DNA of 64,000 nucleotides, taken from Bacteroidaceae bacterium. Lineage in GTDB: Bacteria; Bacteroidota; Bacteroidia; Bacteroidales; Bacteroidaceae. The position numbers and the translations under genes are program-made. Location of the stretch: positions 52,968 through 116,967 of the forward strand of contig JAFXVZ010000017.1 of assembly GCA_017534535.1 (NCBI GenBank), given 5' to 3'. The notes below the pieces were generated by a model. That model searched no databases. It worked only from the letters and a program-made list of their open reading frames with translations, and was not told the DNA's origin. This document shows positions 50,924-57,542 of this stretch, one piece after another. Positions within the stretch are counted from its first letter, which is position 1. Each line of letters begins with the position of its first letter.

Positions 50924-52351
50924 ATGATTATTGTTGGTACCATATTGGTGTATTTTGCCGTGCTGTGGATGGTGAGCCGACTTACCACTCGCCAGAGCAA
51001 TAACGAGGCATTTTTCCGTGCCGAAAGGAAGTCGCCCTGGTATATGGTGGCTTTCGGCATGATAGGAGCTTCCATCTCAGGCGTCAGTTTCGTTTCGGTG
51101 CCTGGTATGCCCATACACATCAATATGTACTATCTGCAGATGTGCCTAGGCTTCATCTTAGGCTACTTCGCCATCGCCTTCATCCTTTTACCCATTTACT
51201 ATAAGCTGAACCTCACCACCATCTATACTTATCTCAGAAAAAGACTGGGCATCAGGGCATATAAGACCGGTGCCTCGTTCTTTCTACTGAGCAAGATAAC
51301 CCGTGCCTCTATCAGCTTCTATGTGGTGTGCATGCTCCTGCAACAATTTGTGTTCCAGTCCTTAGGCATACCATTTTTCTTCACCGTAGTAGGCATGGTG
51401 ACGCTCATTTGGCTTTACACTCATCGAGGTGGGGTGAAAACATTAGTATGGACAGACACCTTCCAGACGCTATGCCTTTTTGGGGCATTGACATTGATTA
51501 TTATGAATGTAGCGGATGCTTTGGGCATGACGTTGGGAGAAGCAGCTAAAGCCATAAGTGAGAGCACTTACAGCCAGGTATTTCTTTTCGATGACTGGTT
51601 CTCGAAGCAAAACTTCTGGAAGCAGTTTTTGAGTGGCATATTTGTGGTCATCGTAATGACGGGACTTGACCAGGACATGATGCAGAAGAACCTTACTTGT
51701 AAAACGTTGCGTGAAGCACAGAAAGACATGTGCACCTATGGCTTCTTCTTCGTGCCTGCCAATTTGCTGTTTCTTAGTTTGGGAGTGTTGCTCATCATGC
51801 TCACACAGCAATCCGAGTTACAACTGCCTGTAAATACCGACGATCTATTGCCAATGTTCGCCGCTACTGGTAAACTGGGTACCACTGTCACCATTTTGTT
51901 TACCATCGGTATTGTTGCAGCATGTTTCAGCAGTGCCGACTCAGCCCTCACTGCTCTCACCACCTCCTTCTGCGTTGATATCCAAGAGCGTCCGCACGAT
52001 GAGAAGCTCAGACGCAGGGCACATATCGGCATCTGTAGCATTTTTGCTGCCTTTATTTTGCTTTTCCATTCCCTGAACAGCACCAACATCATCGATGCCA
52101 TCTATACCCTTTGCTCTTACACCTATGGTCCGTTGCTGGGCTTGTTTGCCTTTGGGCTGCTAACAAAGCGTGTACCTAAAGACCAACTGGTGCCTTACAT
52201 CGCCATTGCCTCGCCTGTGGCATGCTACCTCATCAATAGCCTCACCACCCACTTCACTGGCTACATCTTCGGTTACGAGTTGCTGATGCTCAATGGCTTA
52301 CTGACTTTTATAGGGTTGTGGATGGTGACAAGTACAATGAGATTAGAATAG
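50924..52351 (+). CDS. Sodium:solute symporter (SSS family)
   Basis: A 475-residue inner-membrane protein with about 13 membrane segments. SSS features are SNNEAFFRAERKSPWYMVAFGMIGASISGVSFVSVPG at the start (the segment-1 unwound region), LVWTDTFQTLCLF, VVIVMTGLDQDMMQKNLTCKT and AACFSSADSALTALTTSFCVDI, where SSADS contributes the Na2 site. The co-transported solute cannot be told. The gene is divergent from ettA and is followed by a short lysine-rich gene 95 bp further on. Confidence 0.9.
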   Translation: MIIVGTILVYFAVLWMVSRLTTRQSNNEAFFRAERKSPWYMVAFGMIGASISGVSFVSVPGMPIHINMYYLQMCLGFILGYFAIAFILLPIYYKLNLTTIYTYLRKRLGIRAYKTGASFFLLSKITRASISFYVVCMLLQQFVFQSLGIPFFFTVVGMVTLIWLYTHRGGVKTLVWTDTFQTLCLFGALTLIIMNVADALGMTLGEAAKAISESTYSQVFLFDDWFSKQNFWKQFLSGIFVVIVMTGLDQDMMQKNLTCKTLREAQKDMCTYGFFFVPANLLFLSLGVLLIMLTQQSELQLPVNTDDLLPMFAATGKLGTTVTILFTIGIVAACFSSADSALTALTTSFCVDIQERPHDEKLRRRAHIGICSIFAAFILLFHSLNSTNIIDAIYTLCSYTYGPLLGLFAFGLLTKRVPKDQLVPYIAIASPVACYLINSLTTHFTGYIFGYELLMLNGLLTFIGLWMVTSTMRLE

Positions 52352-52446
52352 TACCAATCACAGTTTATGAATGAAATAACATTTTTTATTTTGCCATCTC
52401 AATTATTCTTGTTACCTTTACCACCAATAATAAATTAAAATAGACT

Positions 52447-52800
52447 ATGGCAACGACCAAGACAACAACAAAAAAGAATACTACTACGAAGAAGTCTTCC
52501 AACACCACTACAAAAAAGAAGAAAAAGACATCGGGCACACAAATCATCCCTGGAGTGAATATCACCATATCCTGGAAGAGATTGTTGGGAATCACCAAAC
52601 TTAAACGCTGGTTTACCAACAAGACGGGCATCCCTACAACGGAGGCAGGTCTGCAACGTAAGATTGGTCGATGGATCATCAACCTCTTCACCGGCAAGGG
52701 TAAGAAACAGGAGGACAAGCAAAAGAACTTGACAGGCATGCCCGAAACAAAGCCTGTAAAGGGTGCTTTTTCTTCCCCAAAAGGAGAAAACGCACAATAA
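52447..52800 (+). CDS. Lysine/threonine-rich small protein of unknown function
   Basis: A 117-residue highly basic protein. Residues 1-29 are an almost pure Lys/Thr/Ser tail (KKSSNTTTKKKKKTSG). A compact segment follows, ITISWKRLLGITKLKRWFTNKTGIPTTEAGLQRKIGRWIINLF, with two amphipathic or hydrophobic stretches, and then another Lys-rich tail. No signal peptide is present. The composition resembles nucleic-acid-binding tails, but no histone or ribosomal family is recognised. A real gene is supported by the ATG, the full-length frame on this strand and the well-placed gap between its neighbours; the function is unknown. Confidence 0.6.
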   Translation: MATTKTTTKKNTTTKKSSNTTTKKKKKTSGTQIIPGVNITISWKRLLGITKLKRWFTNKTGIPTTEAGLQRKIGRWIINLFTGKGKKQEDKQKNLTGMPETKPVKGAFSSPKGENAQ

Positions 52801-52906
52801 TTTCTTAATATTATTAAAAAAAAGGATACAAAATAGTGAGTTTTTGTGAAAAAATTACTACCTTTGACCCGATTATGAATTTTTTATCATTTTTATTAAC
52901 AATATC

Positions 52907-54394
52907 ATGAAAGAAAAGAACGGAATTTCAAGAAGAGATTTTCTGAGCTATTCAGCTCTGGGTCTTGCCAGCTTGACCATCTTACCAAGCTGGGCTAATT
53001 CTAATGGCGTAAAGGTTGCTCCTAGTGACCGCGTTGTTTTAGGTTTTATCGGTCTGGGTCAGCAGGCACTGAATGACTTCGGTGGTTTCGCAGGTTGCGA
53101 CGGTGTTCAGGTAGCAGCTTGCTGCGACGTTGACACCATGAAGACTGAGCGTTTCCGCAGAAGAGTTGCTGCTTGGCAGAAGAGCAAGGGCATGAACGAG
53201 CGTTGCGACAAGTACGAAAACTACGAGGACTTGCTGGAGCGTAAGGACATCGATGCTATTGAGGTGGCTTCTCCTGACCACTGGCATGCACTGCAGTCAA
53301 TTCACTCAATGCAGGCTGGCAAGGATGTATATTGCCAGAAGCCTTTAACTTACACCATCACTGAGGCTTATGCTGTTGAGGCTGCTGTACGTCGTAACAA
53401 GAAAGTATTCCAGGTAGGTAGTCAGCAGCGTTCAAGCGGCGAGTTCCAGAAAGCTATCGAACTGATTCAGGCAGGTAAGATTGGTCACGTAGAGAAGATC
53501 TACTCTAAGGTAGGTGATCCTGCTCGTCCAATCGAGAAGATGTATGAGGAGTTTGGTGGCGTTCAGCCTATCCCTGCAAATCTGAACTTCAACTTGTGGT
53601 TAGGCCCGTTGAACGATCCTAAGATCGAGTACAACGACCAGCTCTGCCCTCCTATCAGCTTAGATCCTGAGAAGCGTGAGGCATTCTGGGGCGCATGGCG
53701 TTGGTATCGTGAGACCGGTAACGGTTACACCGCTGACTGGGGTGCTCACATGCACGACATCGCTAATGCAGCTATGGGCTTCGATGGTTTGCAGCCAGTT
53801 GAGTACTTCCCACGTGGTGCTCAGGGTGAGGGTGAAGCTTACTCAGCTCGCTACCCGAACGGCACCATCCTGATGGAGCATCCATATCTGACTAAGGAAA
53901 TGGACGGTGAGGACAATCCTAACGCACAGGGTCTGAAGTTCATCGGTACGAAGGGTTGGATCAATGTAGCTCGTGGTTATCTGGAGTGCTCAGACAATTC
54001 ACTGGTTCCTGAAAATCTGCGTGGTAACAAGCCTCGTATGATGACTGCTGAGGAGCGTGCTAAGATGTTCGAAGAGTATCGCAAGCGTGCTGCTGCTGCT
54101 GAGCGCGGTGGTCAGCGTCAGGCTGCTCAGAACTTCGAGACCAGCTCACCTCACATGCAGAACTTCATCGACTGCGTTCGCAGCCGTCAGAACCCAATTG
54201 CTCCTGTTGAGGCTGGTACAAGCTCTGCAGTATTCTGCTGCCTGTGCAACATCGCATACGAGCTGAATCGTCCTGTTAAGTGGAATCCTGCTACTCGTAC
54301 ATTCGTTAATGACAAGGAAGCTGCTGCTCACCGTCTGTACTACTACGACTATCGTCGTCCTTACGAGTTGCCTTATCTTGATAAGCGCTGCTAA
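52907..54394 (+). CDS. Secreted Gfo/Idh/MocA-family oxidoreductase
   Basis: A 495-residue NAD(P)-dependent sugar or inositol dehydrogenase-like protein. It begins with a twin-arginine-type signal (ISRRDFLSYSALGLASLTILPSWA), so it acts in the periplasm or at the envelope. The Rossmann part has VLGFIGLGQQALNDF and AACCDVD, then SPDHWHALQSIHSMQAGKDVYCQKPLTYT; QKP replaces the usual EKP, as often in Bacteroidetes members. GSQQRSSGEFQKAIELIQAGKIGHV and WRWYRETGNGYTADWGAHMHDI carry the substrate-site His. Codon choice is strongly biased, as in well-expressed genes. A -7 element TACCTTTG lies at 52859-52866 and a terminator at 54423. Some relatives act on glycans such as alpha-N-acetylgalactosamine; the substrate here is unknown. 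Confidence 0.9.
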   Translation: MKEKNGISRRDFLSYSALGLASLTILPSWANSNGVKVAPSDRVVLGFIGLGQQALNDFGGFAGCDGVQVAACCDVDTMKTERFRRRVAAWQKSKGMNERCDKYENYEDLLERKDIDAIEVASPDHWHALQSIHSMQAGKDVYCQKPLTYTITEAYAVEAAVRRNKKVFQVGSQQRSSGEFQKAIELIQAGKIGHVEKIYSKVGDPARPIEKMYEEFGGVQPIPANLNFNLWLGPLNDPKIEYNDQLCPPISLDPEKREAFWGAWRWYRETGNGYTADWGAHMHDIANAAMGFDGLQPVEYFPRGAQGEGEAYSARYPNGTILMEHPYLTKEMDGEDNPNAQGLKFIGTKGWINVARGYLECSDNSLVPENLRGNKPRMMTAEERAKMFEEYRKRAAAAERGGQRQAAQNFETSSPHMQNFIDCVRSRQNPIAPVEAGTSSAVFCCLCNIAYELNRPVKWNPATRTFVNDKEAAAHRLYYYDYRRPYELPYLDKRC

Positions 54395-54422
54395 TTCCCT
54401 GTTAACAGGTTATAGAAATGAG

Positions 54423-54456
54423 AATCCCCGAGGCGAAAGCCTTGGGGATTTTTTTT
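54423..54456 (+). terminator. Terminator of the Gfo/Idh gene
   Basis: AATCCCCGAGGC (54423-54434), loop GAAA, GCCTTGGGGATT (54439-54450) and T6. One G-T wobble pair. The T-run merges with a downstream FNR-like box (54455-54468). Confidence 0.92.
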
Positions 54457-54606
54457 GACGTATACCAATTAGAACGGCAGTAATACTTAGTATTTTTACA
54501 GAAAGTAAATTGTGTGACTATGGCAAAGACTCTGATAAAGACATCTAAAAGCTATTTCAATCAAAAATTTCATAAAAAAGCTACATAGTTACACTTTTGG
54601 CATTAG
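54455..54606 (+). pseudogene. Decayed duplicate of the Crp-gene promoter and first codons
   Basis: The stretch parallels 55136-55225: an FNR-like box TTGACGTATACCAA (54455-54468), a -7 element TATTTTTA (54491-54498) and GTGTGACTATGGCAAAGACT against GTGTGACTATGGCAACGACT. After about eight codons (MAKTLIKTSK against MATTQSKTPL) similarity is lost and the frame stops after 22 codons. It is either a remnant of a gene duplication or a short leader peptide unit. Confidence 0.65.
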
Positions 54607-54935
54607 TACATTGTCTATTAGTGAATTATGTTAGTGTACCTTTTTAAAAAAGTTACACTTTTAAGGCGAAAATGGCATCTTCAGAAGGAAAACTTACGCA
54701 AGTGGCAGGGTTCAGATTATGATTCCCTCATCAAAAAGAAGTAATGTACAACCACCAAAACAAGTTGTTTTGGTGTCGTTATATTGCTTTCTGCAAGGTG
54801 TTAGATAGTATTCTCTCGTACCAAAACAAGTTGTTTTGCTACCAGTGTAAATTAGTGTAACTTCAGAGAGAAAGTACACTAACTTAAAAGCAATAAGTAT
54901 CAATCGATTAACAAGTATAGTGTAACTATCTAACT
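54607..54935. repeat. Repeat-rich intergenic stretch: TTAGTGTAACTT motifs and AAAACAAGTTGTTTT palindromes
   Basis: No gene is seen. AGTGTAAC or its complement occurs at about 54650, 54852 and 54918, with variants AGTGTACC (54633) and GTACACTA (54874), plus another copy just before the stretch at 54587. The palindrome CCAAAACAAGTTGTTTTG occurs at 54755-54772 and 54821-54838. The first copy has 10-bp arms (54753-54775). They may be operator or hairpin elements. Confidence 0.6.
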
Positions 54936-55140
54936 AAAGCAGAGGGATTCCAGTATGCCGAAGACTTCATCGCTGCTATGAAAAGAGCTTATCGGGAACT
55001 GAAAGGTGAAGAGAATCTGGAGGCTGCGGCAGCAAAACTTAATTCAGATAGAGAAGGAGTGAACAGGTTTATTCTACCAGCAGCACACCCCCCTCTCGGT
55101 TTCATCGTACTCTTCAGCCTTTATTTAATCTTTTTTTGAT
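54936..55140 (+). pseudogene. Possible gene remnant of unknown origin
   Basis: An open frame without a suitable start reads AEGFQYAEDFIAAMKRAYRE then LKGEENLEAAAAKLNSDREG before ending in a low-complexity hydrophobic tail. The helical, charge-balanced composition looks protein-coding. An internal ATG at 54979 would give about 50 residues. I do not recognise the family. Confidence 0.35.
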
Positions 55141-55179
55141 ATATATCAATTGGAACGCCAGTAAAACTTAGTATCTTTG
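55136..55179 (+). promoter_or_regulatory. FNR-type box and -7 element of the Crp-family gene
   Basis: TTGATATATATCAA (55136-55149) is a perfect TTGAT-N4-ATCAA box. TATCTTTG (55172-55179) is the -7 element. The box centre lies 36.5 bp from the last base of the -7, close to the -41.5 position used by class II activators. It precedes the regulator gene itself and suggests autoregulation. Confidence 0.8.
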
Positions 55180-55200
55180 TAGAAAGAAAATTGTGTGACT

Positions 55201-55794
55201 ATGGCAACGACTCAATCAAAGACACCCTTGGAGATAGCACGTGAGATGACGGAACGCTTCACGCATCTGGATGATGCTGACTTACAGTTATTGGCCAGCA
55301 TACTGGTACGCAAAGAAATGAAACGCGGAGAAATCATCATACCAGAGGGAGTGATAAGCCGTGACCATGTTTATATAGAGAAAGGATTGGTACGCCAGTA
55401 TTACTATAAGAACGGGCATGATGTGACTGAACATTTCTCTATCGAAGGAGATACGGTAATGAGCATCGAGAGCCTCTATTCCGGCGTCACCAACCATCTA
55501 TTGGCAGAGACACTGGAGCCCTGCATCTTATGGTATCACAACTACAAGAAGTTTATTGAACTAACGGAACGCTCTTTCGGCATTGCACGCTACTACCGCA
55601 TTTTCCAGGAAGACGACCTCATCATCACGCAGCACAAGGCAGACGCTTTCCGCTTTGAAAGTTCACGTGAACGCTATGAACGCTTCGTAAAGGAATATCC
55701 CGAAGTCGCCAAGCGTGCCCCTCTGCAGCACATCGCCTCTTACCTGCTGATGACTCCCGAAACTCTGAGCCGCATCAGGGCAGGGGTTAAATAA
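55201..55794 (+). CDS. Crp/Fnr-family transcriptional regulator with FNR-type recognition helix
   Basis: A 197-residue regulator. The ATG at 55201 is preferred to 55195. Residues ~15-130 form the cNMP-binding beta-roll (EMKRGEIIIPEGVISRDHVYIEKGLVRQYYYKNGHDVTEHF), the long dimerisation helix follows, and a short winged-helix part ends the protein. The recognition helix TPETLSRIR has Glu187, Ser190 and Arg191, the E--SR pattern that reads TTGAT in FNR. Only one cysteine is present, so there is no FNR-type iron-sulfur cluster; the ligand is unknown. Boxes of the matching sequence lie in its own promoter and in the promoters at 57354-57521. It converges on the VOC gene. Confidence 0.9.
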   Translation: MATTQSKTPLEIAREMTERFTHLDDADLQLLASILVRKEMKRGEIIIPEGVISRDHVYIEKGLVRQYYYKNGHDVTEHFSIEGDTVMSIESLYSGVTNHLLAETLEPCILWYHNYKKFIELTERSFGIARYYRIFQEDDLIITQHKADAFRFESSRERYERFVKEYPEVAKRAPLQHIASYLLMTPETLSRIRAGVK

Positions 55795-55808
55795 AAGTAT
55801 AATAATCC

Positions 55809-56198
55809 CTATTCCGTTATCTCTATTAGAATACCCTCAGGCCCCACAATGCAGCTCTCATAATAGCCATCTCCCGTAGTTCGTGGTCCGCTGAGCAGTT
55901 GATATCTTGCTTTCACCAACAGGGCAGTAAGGTTATCTACACGTTCTTTGCTGCCCACCGACATTGAAACATGGATATAACCCAGATGCAGAGACTCATC
56001 AACCCTACCCTCCTGCACATCAGGGCGATTCATCATTTCCAGTCGGGTTTCACCATCTGGAAATGAGAGGATATAAGTCCTCAGCCCCGTCCTAGGATTG
56101 TGATATAAGTCGTTAGATTGGGCAGCAAAGAAGTGCATGAAGAAACTCCTCATGCCCTCCAAGTCTTTGCAATACAATGCTATGTGGTCTATCTTCAT
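55809..56198 (-). CDS. VOC-family (glyoxalase/bleomycin-resistance-like) protein
   Basis: A 129-residue small metalloenzyme-like protein with the two beta-alpha-beta-beta-beta modules of the vicinal-oxygen-chelate fold: MKIDHIALYCKDLEGMRSFFMHFF with the first metal His, GLRTYILSFPDGETRLEMM, LGYIHVSMSVGSKERVDNL and the closing CIVGPEGILIEITE with the last Glu ligand. The reaction is not predictable. It lies six bases downstream of the nitroreductase gene and is probably cotranscribed with it. Confidence 0.88.
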   Translation of the reverse strand: MKIDHIALYCKDLEGMRSFFMHFFAAQSNDLYHNPRTGLRTYILSFPDGETRLEMMNRPDVQEGRVDESLHLGYIHVSMSVGSKERVDNLTALLVKARYQLLSGPRTTGDGYYESCIVGPEGILIEITE

Positions 56199-56204
56199 TC
56201 TCTA

Positions 56205-56741
56205 TTAATAGAATTTCGCCACTTCCTCTACCGCTTTGCGTTTAGGTCTCACCCCATCCTTACTTCTATGGCCTACCATAATGATAGACACAATAATCTC
56301 ATCTTCAGGAATCTCTAGCAAAGCCCTCACTTTATCGGCATCACGAAGCCCCGTCACAATGGTATCAAGTCCCATCTCAGTAGCCTTCAGCAGGAAATAT
56401 GCCCCCTGGAGTCCCAGGTCATAGCTGCCCCAAACATCGCCCAGGTCGTTTACAGGCTCACCCTTTTTAAAGCCAGAGCGACCCTTTACAAAGGTCGTGA
56501 CCACCATCGCACCTGCCCCTTTCGATACCATTGCGTTTTGAGGAGCCACACACTCCCTCAGTTTGGTTTTCATCTCTTCAGACATCACCACATGATAACG
56601 GCTTGTCTGGGCATTATCCCAAGAGGGAGCTTCCAAAGCTGTAGCGATAACAGACTCAAGTTCTTCTTTCAAAAGAGGTTTTGTCTCATCATAAGAACGA
56701 ATGCTCCTACGTCTTGCAACAATCTCATCAAATGTATTCAT
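56205..56741 (-). CDS. Nitroreductase-family flavoprotein
   Basis: A 178-residue FMN-dependent oxidoreductase: FDEIVARRRSIRSYDETKPL at the N terminus (the RRSxRxF motif binding FMN phosphate), ALEAPSWDNAQTSRYHVV, then LGLQGAYFLLKATEMGLDTIVTGLRDADKVRALLEIPEDEIIVSIIMVGH. The family reduces nitroaromatics, quinones or flavins with NAD(P)H. A possible -7 element TACATTTG on the minus strand (56776-56769) lies upstream. The next gene upstream is another flavoprotein, so the group may deal with nitro compounds or redox stress; this is inference. Confidence 0.9.
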   Translation of the reverse strand: MNTFDEIVARRRSIRSYDETKPLLKEELESVIATALEAPSWDNAQTSRYHVVMSEEMKTKLRECVAPQNAMVSKGAGAMVVTTFVKGRSGFKKGEPVNDLGDVWGSYDLGLQGAYFLLKATEMGLDTIVTGLRDADKVRALLEIPEDEIIVSIIMVGHRSKDGVRPKRKAVEEVAKFY

Positions 56742-56847
56742 AATCTAAACTGGTTTTTATTGTTACGCAAATGTAATAAATACTACGATAAAAAGCAAAG
56801 AAAGTAACATTATTTCACATTTGTATGATAACCTAACTACATACTTT

Positions 56848-57330
56848 TTATATCACCTTACACTTTCCACTGAACTCAGACAGTACAATCTTGATAACCT
56901 CTACTCGCTGCAAAGCATTACTGATGTATTTCAGCCCATTGCTCATGTTTTCTGGAGCCAGCTTCTCTAACAAAAGCTTCAATGCCTTGCGTTTCTCCTC
57001 ATCATTCATGCCAATGGAAGCAATTCCTTTCAGCACTACGCTCTCCCTTTCCGAAGAGAACTGTTGGGGGAGCAGATGAACCTTACCCACCACACAAAAC
57101 GACACGCAGGGATTCATTTGGATAGCACGAATCTTCCTGCCCTCATGGGCACAATGTATATAGAGGCTATCCTGTCCATCCCATACGTAATTAATGGGAA
57201 TGCCGTATGGTTCACCATTATCTGCAATCATAGAAAGGTAGCCATATTCACAAGTGGCAAGTATCTCCCTTGCCCTCGCCTCGTCCATCACGCGGTCTTG
57301 CCTGCGTATATCTGCCGTAACATATTTCAT
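56848..57330 (-). CDS. Pyridoxamine-5'-phosphate-oxidase-like flavoprotein (NimA-like)
   Basis: A 160-residue split-barrel flavin-binding protein. CEYGYLSMIADNGEPYGIPINYVWDGQDSLYIHCAHEGRKIRAIQMNPCVSFCVVGK is the pattern of the NimA-like branch of the PNPOx superfamily, some of whose members reduce 5-nitroimidazoles. Whether this one does so cannot be told from sequence. The gene is divergent from the outer-membrane receptor at 57543, and the shared intergenic region carries two FNR-type boxes, one at the expected place for each gene. Confidence 0.87.
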   Translation of the reverse strand: MKYVTADIRRQDRVMDEARAREILATCEYGYLSMIADNGEPYGIPINYVWDGQDSLYIHCAHEGRKIRAIQMNPCVSFCVVGKVHLLPQQFSSERESVVLKGIASIGMNDEEKRKALKLLLEKLAPENMSNGLKYISNALQRVEVIKIVLSEFSGKCKVI

Positions 57331-57353
57331 ACTGTTTCAAATTAAATCCCATA

Positions 57354-57397
57354 CAAAGGAAATGTTTTTCACTGGTCACACAATTGACGTATGTCAA
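57354..57397 (-). promoter_or_regulatory. FNR-type box and -7 element of the PNPOx-like gene
   Basis: The symmetric box TTGACGTATGTCAA lies at 57384-57397. On the minus strand TTCCTTTG (57361-57354) is a -7-like element with one mismatch. The spacing from box centre to the last -7 base is 36.5 bp, the same as at the Crp-family gene. Confidence 0.7.
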
Positions 57398-57477
57398 GAA
57401 ATGCCTCTATTATCTGGAGCAATATGGCGATTATGGCAATCAGTCAGTTCAGGGTTTCGCACTGAACTATACTTTTT

Positions 57478-57521
57478 TTGACTTATATCAATTGATGCGA
57501 CAAGAAAATAATATATCTTTG
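57478..57521 (+). promoter_or_regulatory. FNR-type box and -7 element of the outer-membrane receptor gene
   Basis: TTGACTTATATCAA (57478-57491) and TATCTTTG (57514-57521), again with 36.5 bp between box centre and the last -7 base. The flanks TTTTTT before, CAATTG overlapping the box end and GTAGAAAG after the -7 are shared with the Crp-gene promoter. Confidence 0.8.
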
Positions 57522-57542
57522 TAGAAAGTAAAACAAATTGAT

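Noticed and set aside
52447-52797. Minus-strand frames opposite the lysine-rich gene
   Set aside because: Their Phe/Val/Leu-rich sequence is the complement of the Lys/Thr codons, and the gene order fits the plus strand.
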